From Elephas maximus indicus (lineage: Eukaryota; Chordata; Mammalia; Proboscidea; Elephantidae), in assembly GCF_024166365.1 (NCBI RefSeq), contig NC_064830.1, positions 91,814,968-91,878,967 on the forward strand: 64,000 bases of DNA. The letters run 5' to 3'. How positions within the stretch are numbered: position 1 is the first letter of the stretch; each line of letters opens with the position of its first letter. Made by a program: the position numbers and the translations under genes. The notes under the pieces are model-generated. The model did no database searches and was not told the origin of the DNA. It saw only the letters and a list, made by a program, of their open reading frames with translations. Below, piece by piece: positions 35,311 through 45,319 of the stretch.

Positions 35311-36215
35311 ATGATCGAGATGGCAGCGGAGAAGGAGCCGTTTCTGGTGCCGGCCCCGCCGCCGCCGCTCAAAGATGAGTCGAGCGGAGGGGGCGGCCCC
35401 ACGGTGCAATCGCACCGAGAGGCCGCCTCCGGGCACCTCCGCGGCCGGACAGAACGCGGGCCGGGCCCCCGCGTACAGTCGGCGGGGGCCCCGGCTTTAG
35501 GGGTTGGCAGGGAGAGCCCCGGAGCTGCATCCGCCCCTCGAGCGGGCCAGTCGCAGCAGCAGCAGCAGCGAGGGGGCGGCCCCCAGGCACAGTCTCACGG
35601 GGAGGCCCGCTTGTCGGATCCCCACGGGCGGACCGCTCACTTGGACGTGGGGGAGGAGCGACGGGGAGGGGGCGGGCCAGAGCTGTGTACCCCTGCCCCT
35701 CCTCGGCCTCGTAATGGCTACCAGCCCCACAGGCCCCCTGGGGGGGGTGGAGGCAAGAGAAGAAATAGTTGTAATGTGGGGGGAGGTGGCGGAGGCTTCA
35801 AACATCCGGCCTTCAAGAGGCGCAGGCGAGTTAATTCGGACTGTGACTCTGTGTTACCCTCCAACTTCCTACTGGGGGGCAATATCTTTGATCCACTGAA
35901 CCTGAATAGTCTTCTGGATGAGGAAGTGAGCCGCGCACTCAATGCAGAGACCCCTAAGTCATCCCCACTTCCGGCCAAGGGGCGTGATCCAGTGGAGATC
36001 CTCATCCCCAAAGATATTACTGACCCCCTCAGTCTCAATACTTGCACTGATGAGGCCCAAGTAGTTCTTGCCTCACCACTCAAGACTGGTCGGAAGCGGC
36101 ATAGACACCGGGGACAGCACCATCAGCAGCAGCAGGCATCTGGAGGAAATGATAGCCACTCCTCCGTGCTTCCCCCAGCCCCCCTCACTCCTTCACTTCA
36201 TGGGGAGGGCGCCAC

Positions 36216-36250
<35 letters not shown>

Positions 36251-39200
36251 GGCATAGAGGCCAGAGCCGGGATGCCCCGCAGCCCTATGAACTCAACACA
36301 GCCATCAACTGCAGGGATGAGGTGGTGTCTCCCCTTCCAACTGCCCTACAGGGTTCCACAGGCTCCCTTTCAGTCCCTCCAGCTGCCTCAGTTACCCCTG
36401 CACCCCCGTCTTCCTCCTCTCGACATCGCAAACGTCGCAGGACTTCCAGCAAGTCGGAGGCAGGGGCCAGGGGTGGAGGCCAGGGTCCCAAAGAAAAGGG
36501 CCGAGGGAGTGGGGGAGGCCGCTACCACCACCACCCTCTCCCTGCAGCAGGCTTCAAAAAGCAACAGCGCAAGTTCCAGTATGGGAATTATTGCAAATAC
36601 TATGGGTACCGCAATCCTTCCTGTGAGGATGGTCGCCTTCGGGTGTTGAAGCCTGAGTGGTTTCGGGGCCGGGACGTCCTAGATCTGGGCTGCAATGTGG
36701 GCCATCTGACCCTGAGCATTGCCTGCAAGTGGGGCCCATCACGCATGGTGGGCCTGGATATCGATGCTCGGCTGATCCACTCTGCCCGCCAGAACATCCG
36801 ACACTACCTATCTGAGGAGCTGCGTCTCCCACCCCAGACTCCCGAGGGGGACCCAGGGGCAGAGGGTGGGGAAGGGACCACCACCATCCGGAAGAGAAGC
36901 TGCTTCCCAGCCTCGCTGACAGCCAGCCGAGGTCCCATTGCTGCACCCCAAGTGCCCCTGGATGGAGCGGACACATCAGTCTTCCCCAACAATGTTGTCT
37001 TCGTCACGGTAAGAGGGTCTTAAGTGCATTAACTCCTCACTAGGAGAACCAGATCCTCGAGAAGGGTCTGAATTAGCGAGTGAGTGCCTCCACTGGGTGT
37101 CTCTCCCTGCCTGTAACCTGGGAGAGGTGGGGTCTCTAACCTGGGGTCCTTTCTCCTGACTGCAGTTCTCTTTCCCAAGACAGTGGTTGACTCGTTTTGC
37201 CCTGCTTCCAGCCTGGGCTATGTCCAGCCTTCGCTTGGGGGCTGTAGCTACTTGCTCACTAGGGGATTTTGCGTGTGTGTGTGTTTTTGACTAAAGTTAC
37301 ACAGCAACTTAGGTTCCCATTTGACAATTTCCACACAAAGTGTTCAGTAACGTTAGTTACATTTTTCACAATGTGTCAACATTGTCTTTGTGTTCTGGTT
37401 GTTCCATTCCCAGTACTCTAGTTTCCCAGCCCCCCTTTACTTTTTATCTTTGCTTTACGGTAAATGTTACCTTTAGGTCTCATACAGATTTTTTTTTAGT
37501 AGAGCATCGATCTTACAGGTAACATGTTTTGTGTGTCACTTTGTTATTTTGCTAAAAGGTGCTCTCAGGATAGTTTTGATTCACAGTTTAAAGAACGTCT
37601 CAGTGCAGCAGGCTCGGGGTCCTCTGGTCTCAACTGGTCCATTAGTCTGAACTTTTTTAAAAGAATTCGAGTTTTGTTGTACATATTTCTCACATTTTCT
37701 CCAGGACCATCTATTCTGACCCGCCCCCCCCCCGCCCCCGTCAGAATGGTGAGTGTTGGTAGCTGGACACCATCTAATTCTTCTGGTCTTAGGGTTTACT
37801 AGGGGATTTGATCAAGATGGAAAATTGTCCTCAGACATATTGAAGAGGCATGAAGGGGTGGGCATCACATGGCATTTGGGGGGTGGGGGAGGTGACAGGA
37901 TTTAGGATAGTGGCAGACTAATATTTACAGTTTCTGACCTACTTTGCATCAGCTGCTTTTGTTTCCTTAGAGCTGGGTGAAGAGTATCAGTGGTCAAATC
38001 CAAGTGGTTTGGCCTTATTTAGATCGAGATCACGTGGACCCTAGGTAGTGGGAAGAGTCAGAGTCTCCACTTCAGAAAGGAGATTATGGTCTCTCACAGA
38101 GGGCCTATCCCCTGACTGCACATACCCGCTGCCGTCGAGTCGATTCCGACTCATAGCGACCCTATAGGACAGAGTAGATCTGCCCCATAGTTTCCAAGGA
38201 GTGCCTGGATTCAAACTGCCGACCTCTTGGTTAGCAGCTGTAGCACTTATCCACTATGCCACCAGGGTTTCCCTGACTGCACATAACCTCCATCAGACAG
38301 GCTGGTTGGGCCATTTTGCAGGAAAAGTTGGCACTGTGTTGGGTTAAAGCCTGAAAGAATGGACTTCCCGGGTTTCCTAAGGGTGGCTTTTCATTTCTCT
38401 GGGAGAAAGGAAAGGATGGGCCTGAAGCTTTGCCGACCCCAACTACAGGAAAGGTCCCCTTTTCAAATCTGGGGTAGGTGTTCTTACATAATGTTGAGTC
38501 ACCTGCTTAAGGTTTGTAAGGTGGGAATAAGTACCAGATAGGGTCTGGAGAGAACTCTGGCATTGTCTCTCTGCAGTTTGGCCTCCGCTTTGAAAATCTG
38601 TTGCATAATTTGTTCTATTTTTTAAAAAAATTACCCAGGTACCCTTTTTGTTTGGTTTGGTTTCCCACCACTAGGAAGCCAGGGCAGGAAGGTGTAAAGA
38701 GAAAACAAGAGTCAGAGGGCACCATATGGGAGTTTGTCTGAGGAGTATCAGAGAAGATTGTGACCAGGGGCTAAAATGCAGCTGCAAAATTTTGTCTTAG
38801 AAGCTGCAGAGTGGGTTGTATAGGGGCAGTGGTTCTTTTAATCCCTCTGTTGACCTCATCTCCAATTATTGTCCACAGGGTAACTATGTGCTGGATCGAG
38901 ATGAGCTGGTAGAGGCCCAAACGCCCGAGTATGATGTGGTGCTCTGCCTCAGCCTCACCAAGTGGGTACATCTGAACTGGGGAGACGAGGGGCTGAAGCG
39001 CATGTTTCGCCGAATCTACCGGCACCTACGTCCTGGGGGCATCCTTGTCCTTGAGCCCCAACCCTGGTCATCCTACGGCAAGAGAAAGACACTCACGGTA
39101 AGTTAGGTTCAGTGGAAATGGTAACCTTCCTTCAAAGCAAGAAAGGCTATAAAAAAGAAGTACAGTAAGGAAGCAAAGAGGGAAGGACTTTCTGAACAAC

Positions 39201-39588
39201 GAGGTGAAGAGGCTGTCTGGGTGGGCATCATTCTTGGCCAAGGGAGGAGACAGCAAGCTGAAATGGTCCCCTGCTTTTCTAGGAAACAATCTACAAGAAC
39301 TACTATCGAATTCAGCTGAAGCCAGAACAGTTCAGTTCCTACCTGACATCCCCGGAAGTGGGCTTCTCCAGCTATGAGCTGGTGGCCACACCCCACAACA
39401 CCTCCAAAGGTAAGGCTACCCTATTTTGTTGGGGGACAGGGAGGGAGGGAGCTATTGGCTGAGATAGTGCAGACCCTATATAGAGTTCTGAGAAGGTCCT
39501 GCCAACCCTTCCTGATTGCACACTTTCCCCCTCAGGTTTCCAGCGTCCTGTGTACCTGTTCCACAAGGCCCGTTCCCCCAGCCACTAA
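35311..39588 (+). CDS. MEPCE: MEPCE, 7SK snRNA 5' gamma-methylphosphate capping enzyme, complete (698 aa)
   Basis: Bin3-family SAM-dependent methyltransferase that caps and stabilises 7SK RNA in the nucleus. 7SK in turn holds P-TEFb inactive together with HEXIM and LARP7 (family knowledge). Coding exons: 35311-37008, 38879-39097, 39283-39409 and 39536-39588, total 2097 nt, phases 0-0-1. Human is 689 aa. The start [10 protein letters not shown] matches the family. The first 400 residues are low-complexity, Gly/Pro/Gln-rich and basic (RKRRRTSSK). The catalytic domain starts near [20 protein letters not shown] motif [10 protein letters not shown], covers residues 456-464. Exon 2 has [15 protein letters not shown] and the last exons have [13 protein letters not shown] and [14 protein letters not shown]. 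All catalytic motifs look intact. A pure-Q tract occupies residues 303-313. Confidence 0.96.
36217..36249 (+). repeat. CAG repeat (10 CAG + CAA) encoding polyglutamine in MEPCE
   Basis: In-frame tract of 11 Gln codons (residues 303-313) between GEGAT and RHRGQ. A shorter run of five CAG occurs at 35554-35568 (residues 82-86). Both lie in the disordered N-terminal half, well away from the methyltransferase domain. Confidence 0.95.
37265..37797 (-). mobile_element. L1 3'-end fragment in MEPCE intron 1
   Basis: Shares its layout with the antisense L1 3' regions elsewhere in the window (acacagca, tttccacac, catctaattcttctggtct). It is bounded by ACTAGGGGATTT at 37258-37269 and again at 37798-37809, a likely target-site duplication. 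It also contains a C/G homopolymer-like stretch near 37720. Confidence 0.7.
38123..38271 (-). mobile_element. AfroSINE in MEPCE intron 1
   Basis: Antisense short-type copy; CCCTGACTGCACATA flanks both sides (about 38110 and 38272), a target-site duplication. Confidence 0.92.
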
Positions 39589-40101
39589 GTGGCCTCTTGA
39601 ACAAAAAGAGTGAAGAAGCTTCCCGCTGCTCCTAAAGACCTGGGGAAAGAGGAAAGTATCCCAAGGTCTTTCCTTTCTGGCTCCAAAAATAGTTTCCTTT
39701 TCTTGGATCTGCAGAGAAAGCTTTTCCTATGTTGCTGCCCCAGCCTTCTCCCTACACCTCTGGCATCTAAGCAGCAAGCCCAGCTGTGCTGGAGTTACCA
39801 TCTTCTTCTCCCCCAGCCTGCTGGGCCGGATGGCATGGACTGTGTGCTGACCTCTGTTCTCCTAGGGCATGGGAGGTGGGGGTATCAAATTCTCTAGCCC
39901 TTTCTTCCTGTTCTCCCCAGGAGAGAGAGTCCCCTTTCTCCTCAGCCCTTGTCCCTAGCTGCGTTTCAGTGGACCACGGATAGATGGACTGAGGGTTTGA
40001 GGGGGAAGATTGGCAGGGATGCATGGAGGTACTGTGAAAATCCTTTCCTCTGCTGTCCCCCATTGGGAGGAGGGGTTGGGTTTTGAATGTGAGAACAGCA
40101 C

Positions 40102-40107
40102 AATAAA
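40102..40107 (+). terminator. MEPCE: MEPCE polyadenylation signal
   Basis: AATAAA about 510 bases past the MEPCE stop codon. The facing PPP1R35 signal is at 41251-41256 on the other strand, so the two genes converge with about 1.1 kb between them. Confidence 0.75.
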
Positions 40108-40837
40108 CTTGATGTTTAAGGCAGTGGCCCCCACACTTGTCTGTGACACTTTCTGGCTGATGGGAAAGGGAGTGGCACCTCCCAGGAGAACCTGTGCTTC
40201 CATACTAGTCTAAAGAAGACAGCATGTCTTTCAGTAGTTGGGAAGATTGTGGAATGCTACTCAAATCTATATACAAGTATACCAAACCCTAGTCAGGAAA
40301 AAGGGTGTAATACAAACTTTGATGGAAAGATTCAAGGAAAGAGTCTCATTTTCCCTTGCCCAAAAAATCCCTGCTGACATTTTTTGATGGGAGCTTTGAA
40401 CAGAAGGCTAACCCTTGGAACAGAGTTAACAGTGGAGCTGGAAAAAGGCACGTTGGACCAGAGTCACCAACTTGGCTCTAGGCCACCCACCCACTCCCCA
40501 TATTTGGACTGGGGAATCAGACATATAGACAATAAGGTGACACTCTTCAGTGGCTTGTCAGGTGTTGCTGCACAATTGTAGAACACTGAGCACTTGTGGG
40601 TCAAGTGTAAATAAGACAAATAAGGTCTTTAAAGGTAAAGACAGAGATAATTTCAGTAACTCAGGGGAAGCAGCTGCCTCACAGCCTCCTTAAGATGGGC
40701 AGTTGGGGAAAGGCCTCCCTGAAGTGGGCTAAGACCCAGACGTCAACGGAATGCACATAGTGTCATCAAAAATAGAAAGGTGGTGGTAGTTGTGACTGAA
40801 ATCAGGGGAAGAGGCAACTAGGGTGGTGAAAACAAAA

Positions 40838-41022
40838 ACCAAACCAGTTGCCATGGAGTTGATTCTAACTCATGGCACTGCCGTGTATGTCAGAGTAGAA
40901 CTACACTCTGGAGTTGTCAATGGCTGTGATCCTTCAGAAGGAGATTACCAGGCTTTTCTTCTGAGTGCTTCTAGGTGGGTTCAAGCCGTCGACTTTTTGG
41001 TTAACAGCCAAACCTTTTGCTC
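40838..41022 (-). mobile_element. AfroSINE between MEPCE and PPP1R35
   Basis: Antisense, divergent subfamily (caccaggc-like, tcttctgagtgctt). Occupies the middle of the short convergent intergenic gap. Confidence 0.85.
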
Positions 41023-41250
41023 ACCCAAACAGTTGGGTGGGGAGGGGAGGGTACTTAAAGCCCTGATTTGGACGGTGTTTTCCACTTGCCATCCCTTTAC
41101 CAATCTCCTAAAAGGAGGGCCAAAAATTCAACTTCCAAGCAGCTTTCAATCTCTGGAGGGTCAGCCCCATCTTAACCCACTGCCATCTTTAAAAAAAACC
41201 CGTTAGCCATCTTAGGATCCCAAAAAGTGTTCATTTGTTAGCAAAACGAC

Positions 41251-41256
41251 TTTATT
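41251..41256 (-). terminator. PPP1R35: PPP1R35 polyadenylation signal
   Basis: Minus-strand AATAAA 62 bases beyond the PPP1R35 stop codon (TAG at 41318-41320), giving a very short 3'UTR. Confidence 0.75.
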
Positions 41257-41317
41257 CTGGGGAAAAAACAAGTTTTAACACAAAAATATGAACTTGGCAT
41301 TCAGGGATCTTCCAGGC

Positions 41318-42387
41318 CTAAACTTCCCATCGCCTCAGTGTCCGATGCATGAGGAAAGTATCCTCTGAAGGCCGGGGCCGGAGCTGAAGCCGGAGAGGAG
41401 GCAAGCCTTCCAGGGTCAGGTGTGGAGATTCATAAAATAATGTTTCAGGGTCGCAGAGGATGGTCATGTCTGGCCCTGCCCCAGGTGGCTCCTGTGGAAG
41501 TTGGAACCCAAAGTAGGGCTACAGAGCTGGGAAGGGGCCGAAGCCGCGGCCGGGGAAGGGAAGTAGGAGAGAGGAAGCCGCGGAGCCCCGGTCCCTCACC
41601 TTTGGGGGCGGGGCTCGGGGCTGCGGTGGCAGGACCGCCAGTTTCTCCCTCAGCGCCGCGCTCAGAACCTGTTCCTCGGGCACCTGCAGGCTCACCAGGT
41701 CCCGGAAGAGCCGCCTGGAACGCGGCACGTTCAGCCCTGCGACCGCAGAGGGGACGGAGGTGAGCGGCGCCCGTCACCCCCGCTCCCGGCTGGCCGTCTG
41801 TAGCCCGTCCTCACCCTCGGCTAGGCTCTCCTCCAGGCCGCAGCGGGTCTGGAACGACTTTCTCAGCTGTTCCTCCACGGCCTTCGCGGCGTCGAAGTGG
41901 CCCTCCGCAGCGGCCCGCGCGGCCTGCAGCTCGAGGCCCAAGGCCAGCGTACTCTGAAGCGCGGGCGCCTCCAGCTCCTGCGGCGCCGAGGGCTTCTCGC
42001 TCGGTACGGCAGCCGCCGGCAGCGGCTCGGGCCGGCTGGGCGAGGTCGAGGTCGGCGCCAGGCGGAATCGGACCTGGGAGCAGAGGGCAGGGCAGTGAAG
42101 AGCCGGGAGCGGGGTCGTCGGCGGGCCAGGCGGGCCGCGGACTACACCGTAGCCCAGCTCACCTGCCTCCCTTTCCGGGCCCCGCCCCGCCGGTTCGCCC
42201 GCCCCTTCCGCCGCCCCGGGCTGCAGCAGGGAGGCTCGGGGCTCGCGGGGAGCGGGCTCAGGCTCAGGTCCAGGCCGGGCTCGGGCACTGGGGCTCGGGG
42301 CTCCAAGGCTCGAGGCTCGGGGGGCGGCCCCGGGGCCGCCACGGCCTCTTCCGCCGACTCCAGCTCTGACTCCCCACGGCCCATCAT
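41318..42387 (-). CDS. PPP1R35: PPP1R35, protein phosphatase 1 regulatory subunit 35, complete (264 aa)
   Basis: Centrosomal PP1-binding protein needed for centriole elongation and centriole-to-centrosome conversion (family knowledge). Four coding exons in transcript order: 42387-42163, 42073-41815, 41736-41600, 41491-41318, total 795 nt, phases 0-1-0. Human is about 253 aa. The protein starts [14 protein letters not shown], and the PP1-docking RVxF-type motif RQVRFRL spans the first junction (V76, F78). The conserved region [17 protein letters not shown] to [20 protein letters not shown] and the C-terminus [13 protein letters not shown] are intact. The frame stays open upstream of the start codon but has no ATG there (only a GTG at 42471), so the double Met is the supported start. 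The gene is very GC-rich and compact. Confidence 0.95.
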
Positions 42388-42650
42388 CTTGGCCTTGCTA
42401 CAGGGGTGCGGAGTCTCAGGGCGGGGGGCCGAGGATTGTAAGACACAGACCCCCCCTGCTTTCCCGGACACCGCTACCGGAAACCGTTAGCCTTTATCCA
42501 AGAGGGCGGAGAGATCGGCCCCAGCCACGCCCAATCGGCGCTCCCGTCAGTGTCATTCTTCGGCTCCGCCCCCAGCGTCCAGTTTCCCGGCTTCCGCCCC
42601 GCGGAACCTTGGCACCGCCCCTAATCCCGGAGCCAAAGCACATTGAACCC
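41500..42650. other. CpG island over PPP1R35 and its promoter
   Basis: High CpG density covers PPP1R35 exons 1-3 and the upstream region. No TATA box is evident near the start. Long reading frames on the plus strand here are by-products of GC richness. An antisense transcript is known at the human locus, but nothing in this sequence alone proves one. Confidence 0.6.
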
Positions 42651-42969
42651 CTACGGGTCCTCATCACGACCAATCTCTTTTGAAGACCTTGGGTTTGGCG
42701 GTCGGAATTTTCTCTGGATTCTGTTGGAGTCCGGAATGTGTCATCCCTCCCTCTCGGGGTGCCAAGCAGAACAGCTTTAACTAAAGGGTCCAGTGCCCCC
42801 GCATCTGCACCTTCCCACTCGATGCCTCCAGAGCGCCTCCGGGTGTTCCGTCGCCCCGAACTCGGATGGGAGCCTCTTCCAGAGGTGAATCGGGGCGGGG
42901 CTCTCCCATGGGACTCTGCCAAAGGTGGTTGCTCGGAGGATAACTGCCTCTTCCATCCTCGCGGCCTTT

Positions 42970-43520
42970 TGTGAGTTATTTTTTCTTTCGAGGGACCCGT
43001 AAGATATTCACCTGTATGAAAATAAGTACCTGTATGTTGGATACAATGAAAAAGTTTCGGTGGATTTATCTTGAGTCCCAAACTTCTCCAGGTAGCTGAA
43101 CATCCTAGGACTTCGGGACAAGTGACTCGAACTCCCACCGGCTCCCTATGTTCATTGGAGCAGGTCCCCTCAGTTCTGTGGGTCTTCGTTTGTTCATGAA
43201 TAAAATGTAGAATTTAATACGCCTGATGCTTTCCCAGAGTGGGTTGGTGCTCAGTCAGCAGACATGTTTGTGAATCAGTTTGCGAGCCTTCAGATTCTTA
43301 TCTTCACCAGAGATGTAGGGGATGACCAGATGAAATGGGTAGCATTCCGCCATTGAAAATAATAATAATAAAGGCAAATCTTAATTGTGAAACACTAGAG
43401 ACCTTCCTGCGAAAGTCAAGAATAAGGAGGTATGTTCAGTGTATCTCCGCTATTGAACTGTGAAAAAAAGGGTTAAAAAAAAGAACACCAAACCCTTTGA
43501 AAAGGAGTAAAAAAGAGTTA
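42970..43520. other. Intergenic sequence upstream of PPP1R35
   Basis: No exon or recognisable repeat supported. Contains a short AAT run near 43368 and falls from CpG-rich to AT-rich composition. Confidence 0.5.
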
Positions 43521-43521
43521 A

Positions 43522-43905
43522 AAACAAACCGTTGCCCTTGAGTCGATTCTAACTCATGGCAACCACATAAGATTTTCAGTATCTCATTTTTCAGAAATAG
43601 ATCACCAGGTCTTCTGAGGAAAGAAGCCCTGATGGTACAATGGTTAAGCTCTTGGCCGCAAACCGAAAGGTCGGTGGTTGGAACCCACTCAGAGGGAGAA
43701 AGATGTGACAGTCTGCTTACATAAAGATTTACAGCCTTGGAAACCCTATGGGGCAGTTGTACTCTGTCTTATAGGGTTGCTGTGAGTCAGAATCGACTTG
43801 ATGGTAGTGGGTAATGGGTCTTCTTCTGAGGCACCTCTGGGCGGACTTGAACCACCGACCTTTCAGTTAACAGCAGAGTGCTTAACTATTTGTGCCACGC
43901 TTTCA
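43522..43905. mobile_element. AfroSINE (+, 43622-43812) nested inside an older antisense AfroSINE
   Basis: The minus-orientation copy (43522-43620) stops at gtcttctgagg and resumes at tcttctgaggcacctctggg (from about 43820). Between them lies a full plus-orientation copy. A further antisense tail fragment is at about 43940-43985. Confidence 0.88.
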
Positions 43906-44609
43906 TATTGTGAAAAGGAGTTAAAAAAAAAAAAAAAAGAAATGAAACCTGTTGCTGTTGTGTCAATTCCAACTCATAGCGAGTAATAGAGGGGTGCAAA
44001 TATAAAACCATAACGTAAGCCATAAAATATAAATCGGTTACTTATATGGGGAAGGAGAGAATAGTGTGTCGGAAAAAGGCTAGACTTCTCTGAATGTACT
44101 TTGTTTAGTATATTTGACTTTGGAAACATGTATATGTTTTACATGATAAAATTAATTTTAAAAATCAATCCCTAAAAGATGAAAGTAAATGAAACAAATA
44201 AGCCACTGGATAATTTTAAAACTCAATAATTTTTTTCTGTACATCTCTAGTAGGATATATCCTAGGACAAAAATAACTGCTATAAATATCTTATATTGTT
44301 TTCAATAGTCATATTGTTGGAAATAGGTGAAAATGTGTAGGATAAAACAAATAATAATGTTGATATCACCAGAACTGGAATGTTGGTGGGAGAAAAGAGA
44401 TACAGATTTAAGATCAATGATGCTATGCAAATTCCCTATAGTCTTGAATTTGAGTAGGATGTGTCTGTATGAGTTCATGGTATATTTTAACTTAAATTTT
44501 ACAATATATACTAGCTCTGTCCACTGAAAAACCCTCAGAAACAATGACAAACTTAATCAGCATCTCTGGCCCCCAGAATGTGGTCTCTAAATTCCATATT
44601 CCTGGACCT

Positions 44610-44733
44610 TTAAAAACTTGTGCAGGAATGTTCATAACAGCTTTATTTATAATAGCCAAATACTGGAAACAACCCAGATGTCCATCAATGGGTGAACAGT
44701 TAAACTATGATACATGCATACTATAGAATACCA
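44610..44733 (+). mobile_element. L1 ORF2 3' fragment
   Basis: aacagctttatttataatag, gatgtccatcaatgggtgaac and gatacatgcatactatagaat are typical of L1 ORF2 3' ends. Confidence 0.75.
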
Positions 44734-44735
44734 TT

Positions 44736-45318
44736 TGTTATGGATTGAATTGTGTTCCCCGAAAAAACTATATGCGGAATTTCTGGCTTTTATACCTGTG
44801 GAGGAGCCCTGGTGGTGCAGTGATTAAGAGTTGCGGATACTAACAAAAGATCAGCAGTTCAAATCCACCAGCTGCTCCTTGGAAACCCTATTGGGGCAGT
44901 TCTTCTCTGTTCTGTAGGGTTGCTATGAGACGGAATCGACTTGATAGCAAGGGGTTTGGTTTTGTTTTTGGTTTATACCTGTGGATGTGATCCTGTTTAG
45001 AAATAGGGGTTTCTTTTGTTACGTTAAAATGGTCATACCAGTGTAGGGTGGATCCTAAAAAAAAAAAAAAAACAGAGTAGACACAGAGACCCCACACTGG
45101 GGGGAAGGAGTGAGTAGACAGATGATATGTAAGGATCATCTACAAGCCAAGGAGTGCCAAAAAGCCAAGGAACCAAGGAACATCCAGGGCTACTGACAAA
45201 GAAGGAATCGACATGACCAAGACCTGATTTGGACTTTTAGCCTCCAGAACCATGAGAAAATAAATTTCTGTTCTTTAAACCCACCCGCTTATGGTATTAT
45301 GTAACTAAGACTAACCAT
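44736..45318 (+). mobile_element. MaLR-like LTR interrupted by an AfroSINE (44804-44965)
   Basis: Starts tggattgaattgtgttcccc and ends with an AATAAATTTCTGTTCTTTAA polyadenylation region and a taactaagac terminus. TTTATACCTGTGG repeats on both sides of the SINE. Confidence 0.75.
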
Positions 45319-45319
45319 G

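Larger units (their letters stand above)
33400..36900. other. CpG island spanning the ZCWPW1/MEPCE intergenic region and MEPCE exon 1
   Basis: CpG dinucleotides are dense from about 33.4 kb through MEPCE exon 1, in contrast to the AT-rich, CpG-poor flanks. The interval 34020-35310 is the probable MEPCE leader. It contains several upstream ATGs, an E-box CACGTG near 34643 and another NRF1-like TGCGCATGCG at 35018-35027. Island edges were judged by eye. Confidence 0.7.

Noticed and set aside
42388-42471. In-frame N-terminal extension of PPP1R35
   Set aside because: The frame is open but has only a GTG at its start; the family begins at the double Met encoded at 42387-42382.
41897-42490. 197-codon plus-strand frame
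   Set aside because: Antisense shadow of PPP1R35 exons in GC-rich DNA; the minus strand has the conserved, spliced gene.
42494-43138. 214-codon minus-strand frame upstream of PPP1R35
   Set aside because: No recognisable domain; overlaps the promoter and CpG island, and the composition explains the lack of stops.
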